Positions 1 through 11,897 of a DNA stretch of 64,000 nucleotides are shown piece by piece. The DNA is from Antennarius striatus (Eukaryota; Chordata; Actinopteri; Lophiiformes; Antennariidae). The position numbers were made by a program, and so were the translations under genes. The notes beneath the pieces are model-generated. The model saw nothing but the letters and a program-made list of their open reading frames with translations. It ran no database searches and was not told the DNA's origin. Location: assembly GCF_040054535.1 (NCBI RefSeq), contig NC_090785.1, positions 12,128,501-12,192,500 of the forward strand, given 5' to 3'. Positions within the stretch are counted from its first letter, which is position 1; the number at the start of each line of letters is the position of its first letter.

Positions 1-330
1 TGCAGCTGAGGGGTTGCAAACAACATTTCATATATTTCTACATTTCTCGCAAAACAGTCCAAAAGTAAAATCTCATGTTTCTCAGTGGAATTATGCAAAT
101 TATGATACTTTACATTTTAATAGAATCTGCAGTAATTACTTTTTGCTGTCCCACAACAGAAATGACAGAAATATAATCATCTCAGCTTTAAAAATTCATA
201 ATTATAAATTGGGATAAAAAAGCGTACACTTACCTGACTAGATATTCTTATGAGTTCATTATATTGCTCCCGTGACAAAATTCAAACCTTTTCATTTTTT
301 AATTTTTATCTTTGCTTTTGTTTTCTGTAG

Positions 331-454
331 AAATGCTAAAGACATGGTGATGAACACATGTGTGGGTCATCTGCTGAGAACCAAGAGTTCAGAACATTCA
401 GATGGAGGCGTAACAGCAGGCGTGTCTGTATTGGACAGTCCTCTCCTGATCTGA
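331..454 (+). CDS. possible terminal coding exon of an unidentified upstream gene
   Basis: A long pyrimidine tract ends in ctgtag at 325-330. An open frame of 40 codons follows ([15 protein letters not shown]...) and ends in TGA at 452-454. An AATAAA at 699-704 could be the polyadenylation signal, which would make this the last exon of a + strand gene entering from the left. I do not recognise the peptide. The same frame is also open upstream of the acceptor, so a chance ORF is a real alternative. Confidence 0.25.
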
Positions 455-720
455 AGATTTGCAGTACTTCTGCTTTCAACAAGCTAAAGCAAACCATTCC
501 TCTGAAAGTATGAACTTCATAAAAGGTTTATGAAAACCATGTTGTTTATCATATGAAGACTATCAATTAACCCAGGCCAATTTTCACATATATGATGCAT
601 CCAGTCCTTGACTGTATGTGCATGCCAGTAGCTGTAGCTGGTGTGTCTCGCAAAATGATCAGTCATCTGTCAACTGGGATGGAAACCCTTCTAATACAAT
701 AAATAATTGGTTGGAGAGAT

Positions 721-2157
721 AGCCTGGGTAGCAATACATACAACATACAACAGTTAAAGCACAGGTTGACTTACACTCAATCATTTTTTGATATAACGGT
801 TGTGTTCAACTGTAGTTCTATTCCCGATAATAATTTGCCTAATTTAATCAAACCCAAAATCAAACCAGGGAAAGTATTTTTTAATTTCAGGCAGACAACT
901 CACAATTTAAAACACTTTATTATTAAAATTGCAGCAGCAATGGAACAGATTTTGAATTTAGTATCTAGGCTCTGACCTCATCGCTCCTCACAGCTACATG
1001 ATTTATATGATTATAGGTGGGGTCAGGAAATAACGCTCTTTTGCTGTCACATGGTCAGGCATTAATTGGCAAGGGGGGATTTGGGAAATTGTTGCAGCTT
1101 ATACAGACTGCTAATATGAGAGCTTGGTGATGTTTAATGAAAACAAGCCTGCTATTTGCATATGCATATTACGCATGCTGCAGGATGTACTTGCAAACTT
1201 TGAAGGGATTATTTTCTCTCAATTTTCATTCTCTAACAATAAATATATTTTGGTTTTAATGTTTGGCGGCATGGAGGTCTCCTTTATGTCACAACAACAC
1301 TTCAGTTTACGTCACTTGTATGTAATGATATCATTTAAGGTTTGGTGGATATTTGATATAGAACTCTCATTTAACAAAGAGGTACAACTTAAAATCCATC
1401 AACGAAACATGAAATAACATGTTGAATGACTCACAAGTAAAGCTAATTGAACCAGTTAACGCAGATAGGAGAACAACACTGGTAGTAACTGAGACAGTCA
1501 AGAGTTAATGGTCAGAGCTAATAGTACGGCCCATGGCTTGAGCCCCTGCATAAATTTAGTTACCAGTTACAGTAACACGGGAGTGAGATTCATGAGGTAA
1601 CTCAATGACAATGCCAAATTAATACAATTTAATCACCTAACATTTTAGCAAAATCGTTTACCTAACTACAGTATATGTTCTTCATGTTGAGAAAAGTGTG
1701 TTGTTATAATACTAATAAATTCTAAACAAATAAAACTGTTTGATGTCATTTATGTAACAGAGTCTGCACTGGTGAAAGTTACAAATGACTGTGTAGTAAA
1801 GATCAAACCACACCCTCATGTCCTGGGCGTGACGTTGTGACTTGCGAGGGAAGAGCCCTCCCACGGCAGCCAGAACCCATGACTAAGGACAACAGTTTTA
1901 CTACAGATGAGGACAAGAATTATTTTGAAAGCAAGGGTAACATTCCATTCCATACATGCCAAAGTAGGGAGGAACAGCACACCAGTGGACTTTATGTCCA
2001 CGTTCGAGAGACCTTAAAGCAAACACAATATAAGCTATCAGCCACAAATGTCGCAGCTAGTCCAGCTAATCAACAAGCCCTGTGGCATTTAAAAGAGTGT
2101 TAAAACTGAAGAGGACGGAGAAACAGATGATGCACGTCAAACTCTATTTGATCAAAC
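721..2157. other. AT-rich intergenic sequence, no gene recognised
   Basis: Only short ORFs with no recognisable motif are present, including a 97-codon one at 1124-1417 and an 88-codon one at 1837-2103. No splice-consistent exon chain or RNA gene was seen. The 1837-2103 frame lies just before the coiled-coil ORF at 2158 and may belong to the same decayed element. Confidence 0.5.
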
Positions 2158-2334
2158 ATGGCAATAATAGCAAGAGACAGCGAGGACAGAGAAGAGAGAG
2201 TGGAGCATGAAATGTCGAGACTGAGAAAGGAACTAGAAGAAGTAAGACAAGGAAGAGAAGCGGAAGTTGTAAGTGCTGTAAGTGAGGGGGAAGGGATATC
2301 AGCGGTCCCTGGTGGAAGGTCACGAGAGCGATAG
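2158..2334 (+). pseudogene. decayed coiled-coil ORF, probably mobile-element derived
   Basis: A 58-codon frame (MAIIARDSEDREERVEHEMS...) is rich in Glu, Arg and Lys with heptad-like Leu/Val spacing, as in a coiled coil. It stops at 2332-2334. A similar charged helical frame continues out of phase (IRKTVEVVEERAKLSREREK, about 2340-2400), which suggests a frameshifted longer ORF. I do not recognise the family. A gag-like part of an old retroelement is one possibility. Confidence 0.3.
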
Positions 2335-3301
2335 AAAGTTGATAAGGAAGACAGTAGAGGTTGTTGAAGAAAGAGCAAAATTAAGTAGGGAAAGAGAAAA
2401 GAGAGATGTTGCCACTTCTTTGACAAATACCAGAAGAAATTTTGTGATTTAGAAACAGACTTGCAAAAAATACAGTTGCAATTCACTTAAGCTTAACTGC
2501 AAACTAACAAGACTAAAACCAAGACACAAATGATTCCTTGTCCCAAATTGGGCAGGAAGATGTGCACTTGTGTGTCCCATTTCTCCCATACAGATTTACA
2601 ATGTGTCTGAGGCTGAGGTGACGACATGGTCACACCTGAGCTCCTATACCAAAATTCTGGAGGACAGTCCAGTCTACACAGATGCTATTGGTATCCTATG
2701 AAGAGTTTCAGATGAGTATAAATTGACGAATCAAATTGCAGGTGACTGAGTCAATCATTGTTTGGATCACCCCCAATAAAAACATTGACAGGATTAATTA
2801 TATCCATTACATCGTTGAACGTCGACGTTGAACGACAAATTTCACTTTGAGGCTGTGCATTCAAAATATTCTGCCACCTCATTAGTTGCTTATCAAAATA
2901 GAATAGCTCTAGACTCTCTATTGGCAAAATGAAGGGTTTTTTGTTTTCTGTGGATGTTTTTATATTCCTTGCATTCGACAGATAATCCTAGGAAGCATTG
3001 ATCCTAAGAAGCGGTGGGCAGACTGGAAATGCCCTGTCATATCAGAAGGCAGAGTGGGAGGCCCTATTGGTGCCCGACTTCAATGGCTGGGCATCATCAA
3101 TCCCTTGACTGAGGAAGAGGACCATCTTTAGTCATGGTATACAATTCACATTCACAATGTTGCTAATGTTAATACATGTTCATGCTGCAGCAGTCACGCA
3201 TTCCCTGGGACATTGTTTTGCTAAGCTACTGCAATATCACAAGATTTATTTCAATTCAGGGATTCATTATTTTTTCATCAAGATCTTGCATGGATGATGG
3301 T
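2335..3301. other. probable decayed repeat DNA
   Basis: Short coding-like fragments without a common frame occur at about 2600-2750 and 2990-3130, the latter reading DPKKRWADWKCPVISEGRVG on the + strand. Stops separate them and I cannot name the source. They look like relics of a mobile element rather than exons, because no matching splice sites flank them. Confidence 0.3.
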
Positions 3302-4260
3302 GGAATCTGTCCTAACCCTACCCCTCCAGATAACCCAAAACCTTACTCTTTACCCTAACCCAAATGTAAAGCTCCAAAGGAGAACTTAACCCTGACCCTA
3401 AGCCTGACTCTAACCCAAACCCGAACCTCTGACCCAAACCCTAACCATGTACCCCATAACACTTACCCTAACCCTAAAATGAACCCCAAACACAGCTCCA
3501 CACTAGACTCCAAACCTACCCAACATTGACGCTCCAAGTGAGTTCCTGATCCTAACTCCGACCCTCACACTCACCATTAACCCTAACCCAAACCCCTAAC
3601 CCCCTAACCCTAAACCTAAACTTAAACCCTTACTCCAACCCTAGCCCTAACCCCTAACCCAAACCCTCTAACCCTAACACTAACCTTAAACCGTTAAACT
3701 CCTTACCCTAACCCCATCCCATCCCCTTAACCCTACCCCTAACCCATGCATAAATCATGACCCCAATCCTAATGCTAACTCTCAACCCTAACCATGAAAC
3801 CTTTAACCCTAACCCATAACCCTTAAACCTAATACCTTTCCTGATCCTAACCCCAACCCTAATCTTAAACACAACCCCAACCCTAAAGCCTGACCCTGAA
3901 CCCTCACCCTCACCCTTACCCCTAACACCCTAAATATAACCCTAAAACCTGAAACCTAACCCTGACCTGACACTAACCCTAAACGTAACCCGAATGCCTG
4001 AACCTAACTCTGACCATAACACTACCCATAACCCCTAACCCAAACCCTAAACCTAACAACCTAACCTTTACCCTCACCAATACTTAACCCCCACCTAACC
4101 CTAACATTAATCCTGAACCTAAGCGTAATTCTAATCACCTAATAACCCTCACTCTAACCCTAACCGCTAACTCTATGCAACCCTAATCCAAACCCTAGCC
4201 CCCAAACTCTCTCCCTAACCCCAAACCACAAATCCCAACCCAAACCCTAAAACTAACTGA
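3302..4260 (+). repeat. degenerate telomere-like (CCCTAA)n block
   Basis: About 950 bp is dominated by variants of CCCTAA/AACCCT, the C-strand of the vertebrate telomere repeat, with many substitutions (CCCCTAACCC, AACCCAAACCC, CCCTGACC). Pure runs are only two to four units long, so the array is old. The phrase 'ctcc(a/g)a(g)tgagttcc' recurs near 3530 and 4270, hinting at a longer internal period. It is an interstitial telomeric sequence, or a satellite derived from one, far from any visible chromosome end. Confidence 0.85.
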
Positions 4261-4534
4261 ACTGTGAAGTTCCGAGTGAGTTCCCCAACCCTGTTAACTT
4301 AAAACCAAGATATGACAAACTGTATTCACATTGACCTCTGAATATGACTCATAATATCACCTATAGTCACAGAATGTTAATATAACTCTTTCCAGCCATT
4401 TTTTCAGGATTACCACACAATTATAAATAAAGCCATTTAGGAACTGTAGTACCTATTTCACCACATGATGGTGACGAGGGACCACCTGCCAACGATGTAA
4501 TTCAGTAGGCAGACAGAACACAATAAGTCTCATC

Positions 4535-4880
4535 CATCCATCATTTTCTTTCACCGCTTTATCTGCTGTCATGGGTCACGGGAAGCTGGAGCTCCCTGTA
4601 ACCCGTGCCTCATGCCCAGCTGGCTTAGGGCGTGAGGCAGGGAAAACTTCAGGCACAATGCCAGTGCGCTGCGGAGCCACACAGAGACACAGACAGCCAC
4701 GCACGCTCACACTCACACTCACAGACTATGGGCATTTGGAATGGCCAGTTAACCTGAAGTGCATATTTTGGAGGTGGGAGGAAGCCGGAGAACCCGGCAA
4801 GAACCTGGAGAGAACCCACGCAGACACGGGGAGAACTCCACAGACAGTGGGACGAAAACCCGGAACTGTAGAAGGTTTTA
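4535..4880 (-). repeat. fish interspersed repeat, SINE-like copy
   Basis: The sequence runs from 'catccatccatc' through 'accgctttatctg', 'gggtcacgggaagctgg', 'cacacagagacac' and 'acccacgcagacacggggag'. This is a widespread fish repeat carrying the landmarks of a dispersed retroposon. Its reverse complement shares the arm beginning 'gccagctggg' with the copy at 9085-9370, so the two lie in opposite orientations. Confidence 0.75.
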
Positions 4881-4983
4881 TAATACCAGGAAAGAGTCAG
4901 CAGACGTTATGTGCGTTTAGATGCATATACTTTACTGCAGGCTGTCAACACAACACTCACTTAACTCAAAGGCGTTGAGTTAA

Positions 4984-6888
4984 GTGAGGAAATGGCGTTC
5001 TACTAAAGTAGGAGAACACCGCACTGCGTGGCAAGATGGTTTACATAAATACAGGAAGGCACTTCGTTCCACTAGAGCAGCCTATTATTCATCATTAATC
5101 GAGGACAATAGAAACAATCACAGATTCTTGTTCAGTACTGTATCCAGACTGACAAAAAACCACAGTGCATTTGAGCCTAGTATTCCATCAAGTCTCCACA
5201 GCAATGATTTTATGAATATCTTCAATGATAAGATCCTGCTCATCAGAGACAAAATTAACGGCGTCCTGTCCTCAAACTCTGGTCCTTCTTTAGGTCCCTT
5301 TGATCTGGAAAACACACAGCTGACTCCTGAACCCTTTGGTTCTATGGATGTCTTTCTCCAATACAGATCAGTCAGCTGATTAAAATAATCTCCTCAGCTA
5401 AACCATCCTCCTGTCTGTTAGATCCAATTCCAACTAAACTCATCAAAGAAGCCCTACCTTTACTTAGCAACCACTTCCTTAATATAATTAACATGTCATT
5501 ATCTACTGGATATGTACCACGGTCCTTTAAAGCAGCTGTAATCAAGCCACTTCTCAAAAAACCTAACCTGGAACCTACTTTTCTAAGTAATTATCGACCC
5601 ATCTCAAATCTCCCGTTTTTATCTAAGATCTTGGAGAAAATAGTCGCTATTCAGTTATGTGATTTCCTTAAATCCAACAGTTTAGTCGAGAATTTCCAGT
5701 CAGGTTTCAGGGAACATCATAGTACGGAAACAGCACTTGTCAAGGTTAGCAATGACCTTCTAACCACTTCAGACAGAGGACTTGTTTCTATACTGGTTCT
5801 CTTGGACCTTAGTGTGGCGTTTGACACAATTGACCACAATATTCTTCTGTCACGACTGGACCAAACAATTGGTATTAAGGGATCAGCACTGATGTGGTTT
5901 AAGTCCTATTTAACTGACCGTTCCCAGTTTGTTCATGTTCATAACGACTCCTCTCAGTCAACTACAGTTAGCTATGGAGTTCCTCAAGGCTCGGTTCTTG
6001 GTCCAATACTGTTTATCTTATACATGCTTCCTCTGCGTGATTTTATAAGGAAACACTCCGTCAATTTCCATTGTTATGCCGACGATACGCAATTATATCT
6101 CTCGATTAAACCTGATGAAGTCAATCAGTTGTGCAAATTACAGGCGTGTATCAAAGAAATTAAAGATTGGATGACCAATAACTTCTTGCATCTCAATTCT
6201 GATAAAACTGAGGTCATCGTGCTCCAAAAATGTGATAGCTTTAGATGGTATCACGTTTGAGGCCAAAACCACTGCGAGGAACCTTGGTGTCATCTTTGAT
6301 CAGGATCTCTCGTTTAACACACACATTAAGCAGGTTTCTAGAACGGCCTTTTTCCATCTCCGAAACATTGCTAAAATCAGGTATATTTTAAAACGGAATG
6401 ATGCAGAGAAATTAATCCATGCTTTCATCACTTCCAGACTAGATTACTGAAACGCACTTTTTTCAGGCTGCCCCAAAAAGTCGCTGAAGACTCTTCAGCT
6501 AATTCAGAATGCTGCCGCCCGTGTTCTGACCAGGACCAGTACCAGAGACCATATTTCTCCTGGGCTGGCTTCTCTGCACTGGCTTCCTGTGAAAGCTAGG
6601 ACAGATTTTAAAATACTCCTCCTCACTTACAAAGCCCTTCGTGGCCAGGCACCGACCTATCTGAAGGAACTTTTAGTTCCATATAATCCATATAGAGCAT
6701 TACGCTCTCAACATACTGACCTACTGGTGTTTCCTAGAATTTACAAAGGTAGGACGGGGTCTAGAGCCTTTTGCTATCAAGCCCCTCTATTGTGGAACCA
6801 CCTCCCTACCTCAGTTCGGGGGGCAGACACCCTCTCACTATCTAAGACTAGACTTGAAACTTTTCTTTTTCATAAATTTTACAATTAA
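4984..6888 (+). pseudogene. L2-type reverse transcriptase, inactivated
   Basis: The reading frame is broken into at least four pieces. 4984-5370 holds the RT N-terminal region. After a frameshift, about 5370-6230 holds the RT core with [19 protein letters not shown], the Asp-containing [13 protein letters not shown] block, the [10 protein letters not shown] block and the catalytic YADD box. A second shift near 6230 leads to 6450, where TGA replaces the usual Cys codon of the DYCNAL block. The C-terminal region runs to 6888 (LLTYKALRGQAPTYL, LWNHLP). The motif order is that of L2/CR1 LINEs. Confidence 0.9.
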
Positions 6889-7740
6889 GGCAACTTGGGT
6901 TACTACGTCTTTTAAAAAATTTTTTTCTTATAGACCTACACTATGGGAGACTCAACATCCAGACTCACTGAGTTCTTCTCTCCTCCTCCTTCTCTCCAAC
7001 CATCTCTGTTACTCCTCCTTCTCTCTGATCTCACTCTCAAAGTCTCCAGTCACACCCTACTAACTCAACTACTTCCCTGGAGTCTCTGTACTCTATGTCC
7101 TCTATGGACCTCTATGGACCTGCACCTCCCATCCACCAGTGTCACCCCTCACCTAAAGGCTGGAGTCCTGCTGCCTCTCTTCCTTCGTGTCATCATACTG
7201 CTCCACCCCTCATCCGCCCATCTGCTGTGGACCTTCCTCTGTGAACCTGCACCTCCAAGCCCACCAGTATCACCCTCATCTCTCATGTGCTGTGGACCTT
7301 CTCCTCCAAGCCCACCAGTACCACCCCTCATTTATCCATCGGCTGGGGTCCTGCTTCCTTTCTTCCTCCGTGCCGCCATACAGTCATCCATGCAGCTGTA
7401 ATTGTGCCTTGACTTTAGCAGTGGGAAACATAACCTTAACCATATTGACACTGTCTCTATCTGGCCCATCTTCAACTCTCTCTCTGTCTCTCTCTCTGAC
7501 CCTGTTCTTATCTTCCTTTGATTTCTTTTCCACCCAACCGGTCAAGGCGGATTGCCGCCCAAAAGAGTCTTGGTCCTGCCCGGAGTTTCTTCCTCATCGA
7601 CGGAGTTTTTCCCCGCCACTGTCGCTTAATGCTTGCTCTGAAGGGTTCAGTTGGGCTTCTCTGTCTGTTAAAGTGCTTTGAAATGTCTGTTGCCATGATT
7701 AAGCGCTATATAAATAAAACTCAATTGAATTTGATTGATG
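4984..7740 (+). mobile_element. 5'-truncated L2-clade LINE retrotransposon
   Basis: The segment carries the distal part of a fish L2-type LINE: reverse transcriptase, the conserved C-terminal region and the 3' tail. The apurinic endonuclease domain expected upstream is missing, so this is a typical 5'-truncated insertion. The 3' end reads 'gcgctatataaataaaa' followed by short TTGAAT-like units (about 7705-7740), the usual tail of this clade. A pyrimidine-rich spacer (6960-7510) separates the end of the ORF from the tail. Stops and frameshifts show that it is dead. Confidence 0.9.
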
Positions 7741-7809
7741 GACAACATGACAACAATGACAACAACAAAAGCATTCATGTGACACCTGTTTGAAAAAATT
7801 CTAGGTAAA

Positions 7810-7973
7810 CATCAGATGGGTACAAATGGACATTAAACCCATAAAGTCTCGTAGTATCTCGCTCATCAAAGGCCAACCAATACGAGAGAAGCCCATGAAA
7901 ACCCTTGCTAGCTGGTACAATGGAGATCTCAAAGAGTTACTCCAGTGCCCTGCGGCCTGTTGACAACACAGAC
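7810..7973 (+). pseudogene. reverse transcriptase fragment of a second retroelement
   Basis: The + strand reads WVQMDIKPIKSRSISLIKGQ and then KPMKTLASWYNGDLKELLQ before a stop at 7961-7963. This matches the distal palm/thumb region of a family of animal retroelement RTs, where a W..M.FKP.KSRSL.L.KG block is followed by a P(V/M)K(S/T)L..WY..DLKD block. The middle has been deleted. It lies just downstream of the L2 tail but is a different element. Confidence 0.55.
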
Positions 7974-9084
7974 AAAGCCCTCAACGTCACCCTGCAAATC
8001 ACTCACAGATCAAGGACATGGTAGGTGTTAGGTCCCTGGCACTTAATGTGCTGTTTAATAAAGTAGGAACTTACTTCAAAATAAACCTTATTTCTTTAAT
8101 TTAGTACCGCAAAAAAATCTTTTAGGTATTACAGTTCAAAAAAGAACAAATGTAGTCACAAACTGCAACATCCTGACACCCCTGAATTCAAAATTTTACA
8201 CTTTCCGCCTCTCCTTCTTTGACCAGACTGCTCATCCTGTAAATGCTATAATTTCACCTAAATTTACTTTTAAGATGCGTACCACAAGTAACAAAGCAAA
8301 TCTTGTGAAAGGAAAGAAACTTGACATCCGTGAACAGATGGGCTTCTCCCTCAAACCAGTCAAGACTTGTCTGATTTGCAAGAACGTTGTTGCTGTAAGA
8401 GTCTGAATCTTATGATTTACAAGAACATTTGCGTATAGCTCTGTATTATTGTGGTTGTTTGGCCACAACCCACTTGTGACCAAAGAGAGGAACTACAACT
8501 AAAAATACAATTAAACGTATTTACCATCAAGAGCCTTCTGAATACTTTATCAGGAATGGAGTTTAGCTGGTCTTACTCTTTTGAAATGCATACAATCGTA
8601 AAATTGCTTGAAATGCTTCTCTTTTTGTTAGTTTCCTAAACATAAAGCAGATGATTTTTTTGTCTGGGTTCACACACAAGACCGAGGGAAGCAAAAAAAT
8701 ATTATACGATTATTGGCCACAGGAGGGCAGTGTAGGGACAACATAGATAAAGTTGGATGTAATCGCCAATTTATATTGATTTCCGGTAGGCTCGCAAAAT
8801 AAAAGCATCAAAATAACAAAGTACTCTACCGTATATTTACTTCAATTCAATGAGAAAAATACGAGAAATTCGAGTGATGAGTTTTTAATGCTTTTGTACA
8901 TCGGTTTTGAACGAATGCCACGAATGAAATTATAAACGATTTTTTATATGGAAGGGGTCAGCCAGTGATAAAGCTTGGTAGTGCTAAAGCTAACGCTGTT
9001 GGGGACATCAGTGCAATCGTTTTATAAACCTTAAGTCAGAGGAGCTATAGTTATGCAGATTACTTATATACTGTATATGCATTA
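7974..9084. other. intergenic sequence, no gene recognised
   Basis: No exon chain or RNA gene was seen. The segment contains a CTCF-like motif at 8717-8730. Around 8700-8800 there is a stretch that resembles, in inverted orientation, the sequence at 9440-9540 on the other side of the SINE. Confidence 0.45.
8717..8730 (+). promoter_or_regulatory. CTCF-like motif CCACAGGAGGGCAG
   Basis: The 14-mer differs from the vertebrate CTCF core at two positions in the middle and keeps the GGGCAG end. The identical 14-mer occurs at 35387-35400 and a degraded version at 9508-9520. It may be a genuine insulator site or simply part of an old repeat; the sequence cannot decide. Confidence 0.3.
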
Positions 9085-9370
9085 GGGGTGGCACTGTGGG
9101 TAGCGCTCTCGCCGCATAACCAGGCAGGTTCGGGTTCGAGTCCCGCTCTGTGTGGAGTTTGCCATTCCAAATTGCCCGTAGGTGTGTGTGTGTGTGTGTG
9201 TGTGTGTCTGTGTGTGTGTGTGTGTGTGTGTGCCTGTGTGTGTGTCTTCTGTGTAGCTCCTCAAAACTCCGGCATCATGCCCTGAGTTTGCCCCTCACGC
9301 CCTATGCCAGCTGGGATAGGCTCCAGCTCCCTGTGACCCAAGCAAGTGGATGAAGCGGGTGTGAAAATGA
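9085..9370 (+). repeat. tRNA-derived SINE copy with internal (TG)n
   Basis: The 5' part has an A-box-like stretch (gtgggtagcgctctcgcc) and a good B box, GGTTCGAGTCC, at about 9133-9143. This is the split RNA polymerase III promoter of a tRNA-derived SINE. A (TG)n tract fills 9181-9245. The tail shares 'gccagctgggataggctcc' with the common fish SINE-like repeat. The copy is complete enough to show polarity, but its expression is unknown. Confidence 0.75.
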
Positions 9371-9563
9371 ATGCTTTTATGGGGGACACACACACACACA
9401 CACACAATAATTCGTTTGATTAAAAATATTTTGATAGTCAAAACCGGAAGCTATTGACAATCTAACGTCTAACTTTGCCTCAATGTTTTTGTAGTTACCC
9501 CCTATGTCCACAGGAGGGTATCACGATTACAAATCGTTCAAGAACGTAGTATTGATCACTTAA

Positions 9564-11035
9564 CCCCTAGATTTACTTATGGGGTCAAGCATGACCCCAT
9601 TGGTTGTTTTTCTTCAGCAGTTTCAAAATAAAAACTTGTAATATGGTCATATTCCAGGTGTTCCTCGTAAAATATGTCTATGACATGAGGCCATTTTCAT
9701 TTTTAAAACATAATAAATTATTTTCAAGAAATTACAAGTTTTTGTATCACTAACCCACTCACCCACGAGCGGGGTCACATATGACCCCGAATAGGTTTGA
9801 TGGATTTTTCAGATGAACCTTTACTTTTTAGCCCCTTTTGGTGTCCCACTCATACATCTGTTGTCAATTAGACACTTCTGCTGGAACTTTTCCAATCAGC
9901 ACACCCGATGTCAGCAAACTCTCCACCCGGGAGCCGATGATAAAAAGGTTTGATCGGGTGGCCCTGTGAACCGCCACCAGACACACAACCCAAGCCTCCA
10001 GCAGGATGGTGGGCATTAGCAACTCCGTTCAGATCCCCCATTAACCCGGCAGGCGTTCACAACATCCAGCAAGGCCTCCACACACAACCGGGGCCATCAG
10101 CAAGCCAAATGACCTCTGCTGCACCGTGCACATCCTCCACATTCGCGCCTGGCTCGTATGACTTGTAAGTCATTTCTGTATGAACTTAATTTTTAGTGAT
10201 ATATTCTAAAGTTTTATCACTTTACCAGTTAATTTATTTTATCTATAGTAAAATGGCTAATAGGAGGCCAACTCGGCTCTCTGTGGACCGTGTCCTACAA
10301 ATGATCCAGGACGAATGGAAGGACAAGCCTATATGGGAAAGACCCAGCCTATATGGAAGACCCAGCCTATTGTCCCCCCACTGAACAAGGGCTGTCAGAC
10401 ACACACGAGTCCCCTGATGAGTCGTCTGAAGAGGCCGTGGATGTTGTGCCGGACCGGCGGAGCCACAAGGGCTCATACTGAGCAGAGTTATCCCCCAGAC
10501 AGGCTGCAACACCAAGTCACAGTTTGATACATATTATGCCAGGACCTGTATCTGGGTTTAGGACTGTCTCCCCAATAGATGCATGAAAGGAGTTCATGTC
10601 TGATAATATATTGGAGTGGTGCTGACATGCACAAACAAGGAGGGAGAAAGAGCAGCCTCAGACACAGGGAGAGAGTGGAGAAATGTAACCAAAGATGAGC
10701 TGGTGGACTTCATTGGATTGACCATTCTCGCAGGATGCGAGAACAACTGGGATGTACCGGTACGTACACCTTTCAGGAGTCCTCTGCACAATCCGTTGTA
10801 CAAGGCCACTATGTCAATTCGAAATTCGCCAGTTCTTACGCTTTGATGACAAGTGGACCAGGGCCGACCGACTGCAAACAGATTGCCTGGCACCCTTCCG
10901 CCACATATGGGACCTGTTCTTGATCAACTGCTGGTTCAAATTCATCCCCAGTGATTGGGTGACAGTGGAACAACTCGTGCCTTTCAGAGGGAGGACCCAG
11001 CTTCTGCAGTACATGCCGAGCAAGGATCAATAGGA
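9564..11035 (+). mobile_element. decayed piggyBac transposon, left end visible
   Basis: A TTAA at 9560-9563, the piggyBac target site, is followed by CCCCTAG and a palindromic 'ggggtcaagcatgacccc' (9580-9598). A related palindrome, 'ggggtcacatatgacccc' (9770-9786), follows. Downstream is a transposase pseudogene. No matching right terminal repeat with a second TTAA was found, so the right end is deleted or too diverged. Confidence 0.7.
10253..11032 (+). pseudogene. piggyBac-type transposase (PGBD-like), truncated and frameshifted
   Basis: The N-terminal frame starts at ATG 10253 (MANRRPTRLSVDRVLQM) and continues in pieces with frame changes near 10330, 10480 and 10580. The core is clear: WRNVTKDELVDFIGLTILAG at about 10680-10735, then RADRLQTDCLAPFRHIWDLF and the block containing VEQLVPFRGR, ending YMPSKDQ at 11032. 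These are the DDE-transposase landmarks of piggyBac/PGBD proteins (usual form EQLV.FRGR...YMP.KP). Everything after that block, including the last catalytic Asp and the Cys-rich tail, is missing. Confidence 0.85.
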
Positions 11036-11745
11036 TCAAATCCCACTGTCTGATTTTAGATTTTCTCCAGAATGTTGGGAATAATTAATACAACATACAA
11101 CCAGCCTTGCTAGAGTGCCTGATTAGCTCAATAGGATTATCTTTAATCAACAAGTATTTGTCAAAGGACGTAGAATCAAATCCAGCAGTGAAAAGGATGT
11201 TCTAAGGGGCAAAACGGCCTTATTTTACAAGTCGTGTGAATGGACGGACAAACCACAACAAAAAGTTATCTGTATACATACAAGAACTCTAGACGTTAAA
11301 TTGTCTTTTAAAAATTGAGAAACCTTGAGAAAATTCAGACTTTATTTTTGTAGCTCTGTCTTTCTTGACACAACTTTCTTTTTAAAATCTTTTGAGTTTG
11401 GAAAAACATTCTTTGACTGGAGAGCCAATCGATCTATAATTCAACCTGTCAAATTGGAAGCTGGTAAAGTTAATCTGTCATTGATCATATGTGTTAAAGT
11501 AAAAGCTGGTTAGTTTAAAAGAAAGTAAATTGGCTGCAAGGCAGCAGAGCTGAGACAGCTGTTGGTAAGATCTTCAGTCAAACTCTACGTGACTATTGGG
11601 TAAGCAAAGGGTCAGCAGGAGCTGAAAGACCTGAAAGAGCCTCATTCATTAAGCAAAACCTGGAAAGGAAAGCAAGCTCAACGTCAGGCCTCAGTCGGTC
11701 TCACCAAGCCTGATTTCACCATCTTCCAAATACCCTCTCAACCAC

Positions 11746-11897
<152 letters not shown>

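Noticed and set aside
3176-3358. 60-codon ORF running into the telomere-like block
   Set aside because: The C-terminal part is a translation of the CCCTAA repeat and the rest has no motif.
6943-7401. Leu/Pro/Ser-rich ORF of 152 codons after the LINE RT
   Set aside because: It lies in the pyrimidine-rich 3' region of the L2 element and has low-complexity composition.
9088-9160. Possible functional tRNA gene
   Set aside because: There is a B box and an A-box-like stretch, but no cloverleaf with paired acceptor stem; the continuation matches a SINE body.
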